A DNA stretch of 64,000 nt from Anastrepha obliqua (taxonomy: Eukaryota > Arthropoda > Insecta > Diptera > Tephritidae). Made by a program: the position numbers and the translations under genes. The DNA is taken from assembly GCF_027943255.1 (NCBI RefSeq), contig NC_072896.1, positions 33,072,501-33,136,500 of the forward strand, in the 5' to 3' direction. Positions 55,426 through 64,000 of the stretch are shown here, one piece after another (position 1 is the stretch's first letter; each line of letters opens with the position of its first letter). The notes under the pieces are model-generated. The model was not told where the DNA came from and ran no database searches. It worked only from the letters and a program-made list of their open reading frames with translations.

Positions 55426-56365
55426 TTTTTATTTAGTAAAAAAGTTTTTCAAGATCAAAGTTGATGATTAATTTTGGGCCGCCCTTCACATTTTTTTCAC
55501 AATTGTTCTACAAAAACGATTAAGTAACTAAGTATTTAACTTGTTTATTTTATATTTTGATTGTGTAAAAAATTACCTTAAAAAATTTAAAAAGTGAAAA
55601 CTATGTTTTTTTTCGTGTCATGGGGCGAATATATTTTTTTTTAATTAATATATATTTTTTTAATAAATTTTTTTTAATTGAACATTTTTTTTATATTATA
55701 ATTATACATTTTTTTAATTAATTTTTTTTTTAAATAAATTTTCTTTTTTTTTTAATTAAATTTTTTTTTGCTTTTGTTATTTTATTTAAAGTGTGAAGGT
55801 TTGATAGACCCTGTCAGCCTCGTACACCATAACGAATTTTTAAACAATATATTTTTTTATAATTAATTTTTTTTTAATTAATATATATTTTTTGAAACTA
55901 CAATACATTTTTTTTTCAATTTTTTTTTTTTTTTAATTAAAATTTTTTTTGAATTTTTTTTTTTTTAATAAAATTTTATTTTTTTTAATTAATTTTTTTT
56001 TGTTTTTGTTATTTTATTTAAAGTGTGAAGGTTTGATAGACCCTGTCAGCCTCGTACACAGCACCATAACGAATTTGATTGCGATAATGTTTAAATTACA
56101 ATTTTTTGTAATGCATTTTTTTTTTTAAATAATATATTTTTTTATAATTAATTTTTTTTTTAATTAATATATATTTTTTTAATAAAATTTTTTTGAATTG
56201 AACATTTTTTTTATAATTATATATTTTTTTAATTAATTTTTTTTTAAATAAATTTTTTTTTTTAATTAAATTTTTTTTTGCTTTTGTTATTTTATTTAAA
56301 GTGTGAAGGTTTGATAGACCCTGTCAGCCTCGTACAAAGCACGATAACGAATTCGATTGCGATAA
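55426..56365. repeat. Tandem array: T/A-rich units with a conserved ~50-bp block
   Basis: GTGTGAAGGTTTGATAGACC followed by CTGTCAGCCTCGTACA occurs three times, at about 55791, 56023 and 56302, each preceded by TTTTGTTATTTTATTTAAA and separated by 180-220 bases of nearly pure TTTTAATTAAT. The block is almost identical between copies while the AT filler varies, so the array is recently expanded or the block is under constraint. Confidence 0.85.
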
Positions 56366-56639
56366 TGTTTTTCGGAAATTTATGCGGGAGTCTGCTTTCT
56401 TTATATTCATATAAAGTTTTAAAAATATATTTGAAGCGAAGACCCAATGTATAAAAATGGCTTCGTTCAGCTGCTGTTTCCAGCAAAATGGCATAATTTG
56501 GTGTGATGTCTGGTATCTGAAATATCTTTGCAGTTTGTCGGCCTCATCCGTTAATAAAATTGTATGGATCTACAGACAGCTTGAAAAAGTTTTCATGTAT
56601 TTTTTAAAGATATTGACAATTTAGCAAGAAAGGTGGAAT

Positions 56640-56642
56640 TAA

Positions 56643-56675
<33 letters not shown>

Positions 56676-57035
56676 AGCAGCAATACCAAACCCTGTCAGT
56701 GTAGTGTAAATCACCGGCAGTATTCGTCTAACTCATATAAAGGTAGGCCCAGGAAACTTTTTGTTTCGACTGGTTGAGTCCAGAAGGAGAGGGGTATTAA
56801 ATGAGTGGGTTTAGTAGAGCATGTGAGGACATATGTTTAGTATGTCGGCGTCGCTTCTAGATAAGTAGGAGTTTAGCCTGCTACAATATGCAGAAGGTAA
56901 TTGGCCAATGTTACGCAGGTCTCACGGGGAAGTTGGAGCTCTTCATCTGCTGTTGGTGGTGGTTGGATTGCGATTACGCCATTTAGTGGTTAGGGGCTTA
57001 AGAAGGTGATAAGAGTCTCCCGATGAATGTTGTTT
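56640..57035 (-). mobile_element. (CAA)n-tailed dispersed repeat, minus orientation
   Basis: A (TTG)n tract at 56643-56677 followed by TAGCAGCAA is the reverse of a CAA tail. The body (TAGGCCCAGGAAAC, AGAAGGAGAGGGG, TAAATGAGTGGGTTTAG, ATAAGTAGGAGTTTAGCCTG, CTGCTGTTGGTGGTGG) shares blocks with 42431-42640. AGTAGGAGTTTAGCCTGCTACAA also resembles, in reverse, a segment of the Jockey fragment near 63050. It may be a LINE 3' UTR or a SINE derived from one. Confidence 0.6.
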
Positions 57036-57054
57036 ATTGTCTATCTAAACGCTG

Positions 57055-58020
57055 TCTGCCTCAGTAGTTGTCTCTTGCAGCTCGCACGGTTTCCATGGAT
57101 ATTGACGTCGCTGCTCCAACCAAAGATTGTTTAAAACTTTGCATATTTCTGTGCGGATCTTGACAGGCCAAGTTCTTCAATTCTGACCACAAACTGTATA
57201 GTCCAATGGATTCAGATCTGGACTTCCAGACGGCCAATCTTCTGCGGCTATGAACCCGAGGAATATGGTTTTTTAGCCACTGCTGGGTGGTTTTCGCCTT
57301 ATGGGCTGAAGCGAAATCTTGCTGGAAGATCCAATGCTCTCCATTGAAGAGAGTACTGCTCAACTGCTCCACCACGACTTCTGAGACATCCTCCTGGTAC
57401 AGTTTTGCCCCGGTCTTCACCAATTTTTCGCAGAAATGCAGAGCTGGATGGTGGCCACGCTGAACACTTGGAACAACATTTCTTACGTCTTTAGAAGTTT
57501 TAGCATTAATTTTTTTCGTTTTGCTTATTAAAAACTTCTTCAACAATGGAAATTTTCCTATCTGTGAAAATAAGATCTTCATGGCCGTTGACCGCTGTCA
57601 CCGAAGAAGCTGCTTGCATCTGTCGAGTCTAATTTTCTTCAAGCGCGTTGTCAGAAGATAACCAGTTAAGCGGCGGAAGGCTTTCATGTGAAGATCATCT
57701 CTAATTAGTCTTGGCGTGGACCTGGTCGATACATTCATTTCCTGGACATGGTTTTCTGCTTTCTAAGAGGATTTCTGCGAATTCTTTCTCGTCGGTTTTT
57801 ATAGCTGCACTGGTTCGAACCACGCGAAGACGAACAATTCTTTTTCTGTTTGTCACTTCAAACGTTTGGAAAACAAAGTATTGATCGTGCGGTAAGCAAA
57901 CTTACTCGAAATATTAAGTTTATTCAGCAATTCGTAAATCTCACTTGCACTTTTACCACACTTTTGCAATGCAATCAGTGCAATACGAGTTTTCTTAGCT
58001 CCTGACTCCATTGTCTACAA
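57055..58020 (-). mobile_element. DD37D (maT-like) transposon, inactivated
   Basis: The start codon lies near 58012 (MESGAKKTRIALIALQKCGK), followed by the helix-turn-helix region with a stop after LFSKRLK. The catalytic part (57582-57061) is open for 173 codons: HWIFQQDFASAHKAKTTQQW, LKNHIPRVHS, then a short out-of-frame stretch where SPDLNPLD would be expected (RSESIGLYSLW), and SLVGAATSISMETVRAARDN. The missing third-aspartate motif, caused by a local frame error, shows it is dead. It lies head-to-head with the element at 58238. Confidence 0.85.
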
Positions 58021-58237
58021 ACGAAATTTGCAACGAAACTGAGTATAATTTATTAGTAGACCATGCAAACGAACAAAAGCAAAAAGAACGGAACTTTTTT
58101 CTGCGAATATGTTCTCCCCTTACGCATTCTAAAAATTGTCACAGAATTTAAGGCAAAACTAAGTATATTACATTCCTGTTGGATGCTGCCAGAGTCCAGG
58201 TATTACGCCGAGTAAACGCGAAAAAAGAAAATCAGTA

Positions 58238-59303
58238 ATGGATTTCAGCCGTAATAGTGTGATTGCATTATATTTGGCTGAAAAATCATAACCAGCGATT
58301 GTTCGTGAGCTCGAGCACTTCAAAGTAAATAAAGTTTTTGTTTATCGCACCATTACTCGTTAAATGAATAAGCGACTTGACCGAAATCCCCGACGAAGTG
58401 CCAATCAAATCGCGAAAGAATGAAAATATCTGACCGTAGCATCCGGCGCATACTGAAAATGATCTCAAAGTAAAGCCTTACAAGATCCAAAAGGCGCATA
58501 ATCTCACACCAAAGCAGTAACAAGTCAGGCTTAAGAGAGCGATGCAGTTACTTCGCTTGGCCAAAAGCGGTCAATTTCCGGACATTGTGTTTTCAGACGA
58601 GAAAATTTTTCAAATTGAGCAATTCGTAAATTCCCAAAACGATAGGGTTTATTTGACCGACCGTTCATACGAGAATTTGAGTCATCGATTGGCCACCAGG
58701 AGGCAACACCCGCCGCAGGCAATGGTTTGGGACGCTGTAACCGCGGATGGATGGTCTCCAATCGTTTTCATCGAGACTGGCGTCAAGGTAAATGCGAAAT
58801 ATTATCGGGAAAGTATTCTGGAGGTTGCTTTGAAGCCATGGGCAGACAAACATTTCGCTGACAGGCCATGGACATTTCAACAGGACTCGGCACAGTCTCA
58901 CAAAGCTCTAGTGAACCAAGGATGGCTAAAAAACCACGTTCCGAACTTCGTAACGTTCACACAATGGCTCTCAAATTCAGCAGACGCGAATCCGATGGAT
59001 TATTCTCTTTGGGTCACTGGGCCATTTTTGAGAGGCCGTACTAAAAGATTGACCAATCTCGAGGCGCTGAAAAAAGCTATTGTCTGCGAGTGGGCCAAAA
59101 TACCGGCAAGTCACATTCGGGCAGCTTGCGATTCGTTTCTTGACCGTCTCAAGGCCATAGTCAAGGCAAAAGATGGGCATGTCGGGCAAAAGTAAATTGA
59201 TTCTTAATTTTTTATTATTTTTACACATTTTTTACTTTCGGTTGAATAAAAGTAATTTTCCAAACTAAATGTATAGCCTTTTTAATTGGTTACACTTCGA
59301 GTG
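58238..59303 (+). mobile_element. DD37D (maT-like) transposon, long open catalytic frame
   Basis: The start MDFSRNSVIALYLAEKS at 58238 is followed by a stop, IVRELEHFKVNKVFVYRTIT and a deletion relative to 14441-14680. The frame 58542-59192 is open for 217 codons: DIVFSDEKIF (first D), PWTFQQDSAQSHKALVNQGW (second D) and SNSADANPMDYSLW, with 37 residues from the second to the third D. It ends DRLKAIVKAKDGHVGQK. The 3' TIR TTGGTTACACTTCGAG is at 59289-59303; the 5' TIR is not found. Same family as 13556-14847. Confidence 0.9.
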
Positions 59304-60403
59304 CGAGTAAATACGCGTATTCCCGCTAACGTAGGGAATGAACGTGGAGCACGCGGGAATGGGTATCAGGCTGTATTTTTACATGTTTACCCTCGTAATC
59401 TTATTTCACTCTGATTTGTTAATTGTTCATATCATTCATTTGTATGCCAAACCATCACCACCACTTTCCACCATACGAGTATTAGTTGTCATTTATTATT
59501 CAATTCAAATGTCTCTGAAATGTTTTTTAAAGCCTGCAAGTACCAAAGTTGTTATGGGCCACTATTTCGCTATGCCCTGATTGTCACTGACCGAGAACAA
59601 TACACACTTGGCGCTGCGCTTCCTGTGATCTTATGCTCCAGTCAACTGCGTCTCATACACAGAACGCTATAAATGGTATGTGAGTGTGTGTGTGTGTCTT
59701 TTTCTTTGGGTTTTTGTTTTTTTCTTTCTTTTTTTTGTGCTATTGGTATTACAAGAATGTTGCTTTTATGATAAAACGGTGAAAAATGAAAAGCAATATA
59801 GACAGGGCTGTTGCTGGTTGTGCTGGGGTGTAGTGGGTGAAGTGAAGCGGGCAATCAAGTGGTACCGGACAAATAAGCAAATAGGGCCTGACAAATATGC
59901 TTGGCTACGTGTATATGTGTGCGTATGCGCGTACGTGTGTGTGTGTGGAGATATGCTTGCCGTCACACAATATAATGCAAGAATGCAAACGCCCCACTCA
60001 AACGCGCACTGCGCACATATACGCTTTTGCACTTGCTGATGGTGGGTGGCTGTGGTGTTGATGCTCCTGCTGCTGCTGCTGCTGATGTTGATGTCGATGC
60101 TGCTACAAGTGGGCAGACAATGTGCATGCATGTGTGAGTTTATTGAAGCAGTGAAATGATGCTGCGCACTATGCGCGACCGTCATCGGGCATTGTAATGG
60201 TCCGAGACCATCAGCAGCAGTGCAATTTGTCGGTGCTGTCTGTATCAAGCGCCTAAATAAGTTTATTATACAATAATCATATTATTATTTATTTATTTAC
60301 CACATTAATGTGAATATCGCACATATGTATGTTTGTGTGTGTATGTTTGTCTATATGTATGGGTCTGTACTAATTGAAAGTAATTTAATTCGTGTTTTTG
60401 CAG
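59304..60403. other. Mobile-element-poor DNA with microsatellites, upstream of the dzy leader exon
   Basis: Holds TG-rich DNA at 59676-59698 and 59900-59945, and (CTG)n at about 60066-60085. No transposon is recognised. A pyrimidine-containing acceptor CGTGTTTTTGCAG ends at 60403. Confidence 0.5.
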
Positions 60404-61051
60404 AGCTTCAAGTCAACGGTTAGGTTGATGGCTGATGGCTGAGACTGCTGAATGCCGCCAAACCAATTAGTGAACATCATGAACTAACAGTAACAGTAAC
60501 AACAACTGCAACAACTACAACCACTACAGTTACTATAGAAAAGTCATAAGTGGAAAGTAAAATCACCAGAATGAAGGCCGTAATAGCAACAGCAGCAGTA
60601 GCAGTAGCAGCAGCATAAAAACCTAACTGCATACATACGAACATGCGAATTGCAAGAACGGTAAAAGATAATCGACGTCATCTCCAGTTGAGCTGCGCAC
60701 ACAAAGTGATTATATACATATACAAAAGTATGTACAAACATACATACACATAATTAAGCGTGAAAAGTTCGTGTCAGACAAGGCATTGTGCAGAAATTTT
60801 CGACAAAATTCAACTTCCAGCTAAGCTAACGAACGCGAAGGTGTAAGACGGAAAAGTACATATCAAACACATTTTTAATGTATTCGCGTTATCAACGCCG
60901 TCGAGCTCATCAATAGGCTCCTCGTCAATATCATTTAGATTATATTGAACTGCATTAGAAATCGAACTTAGTTGTAGAAAAGAGAGTACATATTTGGACT
61001 GGTTGGTGGCGTGACCACATTAGCAAGTGCAGTGATATTTGTTGGCAACTA
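60404..61051 (+). other. dzy: dzy 5' untranslated leader (predicted)
   Basis: The predicted acceptor (TTTTTGCAG at 60395-60403) would start a leader exon that runs into the start codon at 61052 and the donor at 61082. Several upstream ATGs open short frames, for example at 60428 (4 codons), 60435 (11 codons, MAETAECRQTN), 60571 (15 codons, MKAVIATAAVAVAAA) and 60643 (36 codons). Such uORFs could lower translation of the main frame. The 3' boundary is firm because of the CDS; the 5' boundary is a guess and the transcript could instead begin inside this region. Confidence 0.45.
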
Positions 61052-61081
61052 ATGGATCCATATCATCATATCAGACATCAT
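61052..61081 (+). CDS. dzy: dizzy / PDZ-GEF (Rap guanine nucleotide exchange factor), coding exon 1
   Basis: The exon holds the ATG and ten codons, MDPYHHIRHH, then a strong donor GTGAGT at 61082 in phase 0. This start was chosen because it is the only ATG in frame with the donor that joins directly, without a stop, to the exon at 63795. The product is the fly homologue of RAPGEF2/RAPGEF6, which loads GTP on the small GTPase Rap1 at the cell cortex and supports adhesion and cell shape. The exon itself has no domain; the exchange (RasGEF), PDZ and cyclic-nucleotide-binding-like domains lie beyond the window. Identification depends on the next exon. A TTAA MITE lies only 29 bases after the donor. 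Confidence 0.75.
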
Positions 61082-61110
61082 GTGAGTACACAGCGTGCGT
61101 TTTTTAGCTC

Positions 61111-61674
61111 TTAAGGGGGGCTGCGCAAAACAAAAACAAAAACAAAAAAATGGCGGCGCTACAGCTGCTCAAACGTGGCTCCTTTAATCTGCGCCGTGAA
61201 ATGTACAGCCTCTTGTAATCAACTGAAATCAACTAGACTCAAATTTTTCATTAAAATAAGCTAATCCACTTTGCATTCGCCTATTTTTAACGAAAAAAAA
61301 TTTAAATTTTGAGTGAAAAAGAAAAAAAATATACACTTTTTCTTATAAACAAATCTAAGCAATATTTTTGTGATAATTAATAAAAAATTTGTGGCACATG
61401 TAAAGGCCAATATGTTAAAGAATATCCCTGTAAAATTTTAAGTTGATAAATTGTTTACTTTCTGAGTTATATTCGACAGCGCGGAAAAACACGTAAAAAC
61501 GTTCTTATTCATCTTTCGTTCGACGCTCATCACTACACTGACTTTATAGCGACTTTTTAGATATTTTTATTAAGCTTAAAACATTGAAAAGATGTTCTTT
61601 AGATTGTAAATGATTTTTTAAAGCAAAAAAAAAAATTGAAAATTTGAAAGTGCTGGAGGAGCTGCCCCCCTTAA
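61111..61674. mobile_element. MITE with TTAAGGGG termini (copy 4), in dzy intron
   Basis: The left end TTAAGGGGGGCTGCGC and the reversed right end TTAAGGGGGGCAGCTCC form inverted repeats that include the TTAA. The 564-bp body has no frame. The interior differs from copies 2 and 3 but has the same style of AT-rich motifs. It sits 29 bases downstream of the splice donor of the first dzy coding exon. Confidence 0.85.
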
Positions 61675-62214
61675 GTGCCATTCTCTCGACTTCCTGTTCA
61701 CGTGAGTTTCCAAGAAACAGGCAGTTGAAAAATTTAATAGCATTTTTCGACTTAATAAATTCGATTTAATTGTTTCAAGCACCAGTTAAATATTTTTATT
61801 TCACCCTCCGTCGGGGGCCGGGTCTGGCCAGACTCGCTTTTTCGACTTTGGCCGTGAATTTGATATATTTCTATAGCTAACGACTTGAGCTTCCGGTAGC
61901 TTCCTAAAATTTAATTTTCTATCGATTTATGAATATAACCTCTTAAAAAGGATCCTCGAACCGGACGATAAAAAGGCCAAACCCGGGTGTCCAACCGAAG
62001 GTTTTAAAAAAATGTCCAGCCGAGTATTAACTCTAGTGCCTAGGAGCCACCACTAAAGAAGGGTACAAAAAAAGTGTGAAAATCGGAGCAATCGGAGTTG
62101 AAATCTAGAGCAATAAGGCGTGAAGTTCAGCGCACTAGACAGGCCGGAACAGAGGACGATAAAGCTATTAAACTGTTGTAATTGCTACAGCAACAACAAC
62201 ATACGAGTATATAT
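61675..62214. other. Intron sequence, possible CAA-tailed repeat at its end
   Basis: GC-richer than the surroundings at 61805-61850. TTGCTACAGCAACAACAACA at about 62180 resembles a retroposon tail, but no body is identified. Confidence 0.35.
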
Positions 62215-62297
62215 GTGTATATAATTGGCGCTTACACCATTTTTGGGAGTTTGACCGAGCTCCTCCTCCAATTTGTGGTGTGCGTTTTGTTCCATAA
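62215..62297 (-). mobile_element. SINE family A 3' fragment, minus orientation
   Basis: The tail and AATTGGCGCTTACACC, TTGACCGAGCTCCTCCTCC and TTTGTGGTGTGCG are present, ending at GTTCCATAACTGG. Immediately next to it a second SINE copy starts on the other strand. Confidence 0.85.
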
Positions 62298-62512
62298 CTG
62301 GCCGCCGTAGCCGAATGGTTGGCGCGTGAACACCATTCGGAGGACGTAGGTTTGATACTCCATGAAACACCAAAATGAAGAAAAAGTTTGTTTCTAATAG
62401 CAGTCGCCCGATTTTATTTCTGCCTGAAAAAGCTCTTCATAAAAAAATATCTGCCGTTCGAAGTCGGCTTAAAACTGTAGGTCCCTCCATTTATGGAAAA
62501 ATATCAAGAAGA
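62298..62512 (+). mobile_element. SINE family A, plus orientation, head to mid-body
   Basis: It begins with the tRNA-like head CCGCCGTAGCCGAATGGTTG, a decayed B box (GGTTTGATACTCC), TCTAATAGCAGTCGCC, AAAAATATCTGCCGTTCG and TAGGTCCCTCCATTTATGG. It ends at ATATCAAGAAG, just before the SINE 3' part. With the minus fragment to its left it makes a rearranged back-to-back pair whose pieces sum to roughly one full SINE. Confidence 0.85.
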
Positions 62513-62529
62513 AAAATAACAGATTAAAG

Positions 62530-63420
62530 CAAGGAGTGCCGCAGGTTGGTTTTTCAACTTCTATATCTCGAAGTTCCCCCAACCACCAAAGGGAGCTTTT
62601 AATTGATCTCCTATGCAGACGATTGTTCGATAATTGCGTCCGACAATAGCATTGATGGCTTGTGCTCAAAAGTAAACACTTATCTCGCCAGCCTTTCTCG
62701 CTTTTTCACTGCGAGGAATCTCCAGAATCCACGGCGACCCTTTTTACCTCCTGAGTGAAGCAGGTCAAATTGCAGTTAACGGTGAAAATCGGTTGAAAAC
62801 CAATATCGACTGCAAGTAACCCCAAAAGCCTGGGCGTTACCTTCGAGAGTTTGCTCTCTTTCGCGACGCCTACAACCGCAATTGCTATTAAGGTTCAAAA
62901 CCGCCACGAGGTTCTAACAGGTTCGGCAGCACTTGGTGTAAAGGCAAAGAGATGTTCATTCCCACGACAGTCGGCTCTATCTTGCCAAGACGAAGAGCTT
63001 CAACTGCCTCGTGAGATCCGTGTAACCTTAACTCAATTATGTTCTTGATATTGTAGCAGGTTAAACTCCTACTTATCCAGCTACGGTTAGCAAACGGGTA
63101 ACTTCAACTCACAAGTGAGCTTGGCAGGCTGAGAAAATGTCGCAGATCCTCCTGTCGTTAAGCAGAAAGGACTGTAGGCAGCTGGTTGGACTGATGACGG
63201 GGTACTTTCTATAGGCGAAGCACATTGAAAAGGTATACATCTCAGACAGTCCACTCTACCAAGCATGTGGAGAGGAGGATGAGACGGTGGACCACTTTCT
63301 GTGCATCTGCCCTGCCTTCGCTCGAATCAGGCTTAAGATCTTTGGAAGTGGCTCCTTGGCACCACAAGATCTACTCGAAGTTCGGGTAGGTTTAAAGAAA
63401 ACTTAAAAGGGAACCCGAGT
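62530..63420 (+). mobile_element. Jockey-type LINE reverse-transcriptase and C-terminal fragment
   Basis: Plus-strand pieces read LKQGVPQVG (62529), a SYADDCSIIASDNSIDGLC box across a frame change (about 62608), KSLGVTFESLLSFATPTTA (about 62828) and KVQNRHEVLTGSA. After a deletion follow EEDETVDHFLCICPAFARIR (about 63272) and LKIFGSGSLAPQDLLEVRVG. The order, and the CxxC-type tail after the reverse transcriptase, is that of Jockey-clade LINEs. Frameshifts and stops abound. It lies in the first dzy coding intron in the same orientation as the gene. Confidence 0.88.
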
Positions 63421-63794
63421 GCAGTACAATGGACTTAATGTTGTCTGAGTGCTGAGTGCTGTACTTGCTAGTTTGTTCCGACATAAAAAAGCAATAATTT
63501 TACGCATTCGGACCGCAAGGTGATCGCTGATGCTGCGGCTCGTTTCTTACCCGTTGTGCGCTTGACGCAAATCCTTTCAAATTTCGCAACAGAAACAGCC
63601 GTTTTAGCAAGCGAGCGTTACCACCTATGCCAGGCCGTTGGACCACCAATGTTAATTTTTCCATTGTTAGACCAGAAATATAAATAGCAACGCGCGTAGA
63701 TATACCCCCTACAAAATACATAATAAAAAGTCTATTAACCAACATTACTTAAGATCACTAAAATATTCATTTTTTTTTTTTTTTTGTCTTGCAG
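63421..63794 (+). other. dzy intron 3' end with polypyrimidine tract and acceptor
   Basis: Unique-looking sequence ends in an uninterrupted T-run of about 17 bases (63769-63785) and GTCTTGCAG, with the acceptor AG at 63793-63794. This is a strong acceptor for the downstream coding exon. Confidence 0.8.
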
Positions 63795-63992
63795 TATCCA
63801 CCCACCCGACCGGAATTGCAGCAAAAATGCAATCGCGGCTCACATTCGAGTGACACCAGCTCAGCATACAGCGGCAGCGATACAATGGCATCCGTGTACG
63901 GTTCATCAATGGACGCTGAGGAGATTGATCTCTCCGGTTTGGTGGAGTCAGTAGTGGACTCCGATGAGGAGGACTTGGCCGAGAGTATGGAT
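63795..63992 (+). CDS. dzy: dizzy / PDZ-GEF, coding exon 2 (N-terminal region)
   Basis: A 66-codon exon in phase 0 at both ends, bounded by TTGCAG and GTGAGT (63993). It encodes YPPTRPELQQKCNRG, SHSSDTSSAYSGSDTM, then DLSGLVESVVDSDEEDL and AESMD. The serine-rich SDTSS..SGSDTM block and the acidic DLSGL(V/P)E..VDS(D/E) block are the conserved N-terminal signature of the PDZ-GEF family (fly dizzy/Gef26, human RAPGEF2: DLSGLPETAVDSED, from memory). They precede the cyclic-nucleotide-binding-like domain. Codon use is GC-richer than the flanks and there is no stop in frame. The gene continues off the right edge; its Rap1-exchange domain is not in the window. Confidence 0.88.
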
Positions 63993-64000
63993 GTGAGTCG

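Noticed and set aside
59680..60248. ORFs on both strands in TG-rich DNA
   Set aside because: Generated by microsatellites; both strands are open over the same bases.
1..64000. CRISPR array, bacterial operon or phage
   Set aside because: The sequence is eukaryotic: introns, SINEs, LINEs and mariners. The tandem arrays have no spacer/repeat structure of CRISPR.
1..64000. LTR retrotransposon or endogenous virus
   Set aside because: I looked for paired direct long repeats and for gag, protease, integrase or envelope motifs and saw none; all RNase H and reverse-transcriptase pieces fit non-LTR elements.

Overview
This is an insect nuclear DNA window, almost certainly from a higher fly and most likely a tephritid fruit fly. 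The evidence is a Drosophila-type Rap guanine-nucleotide exchange factor gene at the right edge, short GT-AG introns, CAA/CAG/GT microsatellites, and many mariner-type transposons including the DD41D (rosa) lineage first described in a tephritid. The species call is inference; no search was run.

The only host protein-coding sequence I can support is the 5' end of dizzy (dzy, PDZ-GEF/Gef26) on the + strand. A leader exon (about 60404-61081) carries the start codon at 61052 and ten codons (MDPYHHIRHH). It is spliced in phase 0 across a 2.7 kb intron to a second coding exon at 63795-63992, which ends in a GTGAGT donor at the window edge. The other ~60 kb is upstream intergenic or 5'-UTR-intron DNA.

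Layout. 0.4-3.9 kb: an AT-rich decayed satellite cut by two MITEs. 4-6.7 kb: a tRNA-derived SINE, a LINE 3' end with a 14-bp target duplication, and a hAT-like remnant containing a second SINE type. 7.8-11.7 kb: mariner remnants, two opposed LINEs, one holding an RTE insert, and a SINE. 13-16.3 kb: DD41D and DD37D (maT-like) transposons and an RTE piece. 17.7-21 kb: RTE, DD41D, SINE and RTE-like pieces. 22.8-25.1 kb: two tandem arrays. 26.9-30.4 kb: nested LINEs and a SINE broken by a DD41D derivative. 31.9-34.6 kb: two nearly full-length but inactivated mariners. 35.4-36.3 kb: a LINE RNase H piece and a complete SINE with a 16-bp target duplication. 36.3-40.4 kb: a mobile-element-poor stretch, a possible promoter or upstream-exon region. 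44.5-45.7 kb: a pogo/Tigger derivative that keeps an intron. 46-53 kb: DD41D, DD34D and Tc1 elements nested in each other plus two related TTAA MITEs. 55.4-56.4 kb: an AT-rich tandem array. 56.6-59.3 kb: a CAA-tailed repeat and two head-to-head maT-like transposons. 61-63.5 kb: the first dzy coding intron, filled by a TTAA MITE, two SINE pieces and a Jockey-type LINE fragment.

No transposon here has an intact transposase or reverse-transcriptase frame. The most informative content is the dzy start-exon model, a set of MITEs sharing TTAAGGGG termini, and several nested insertions that give a relative age order.
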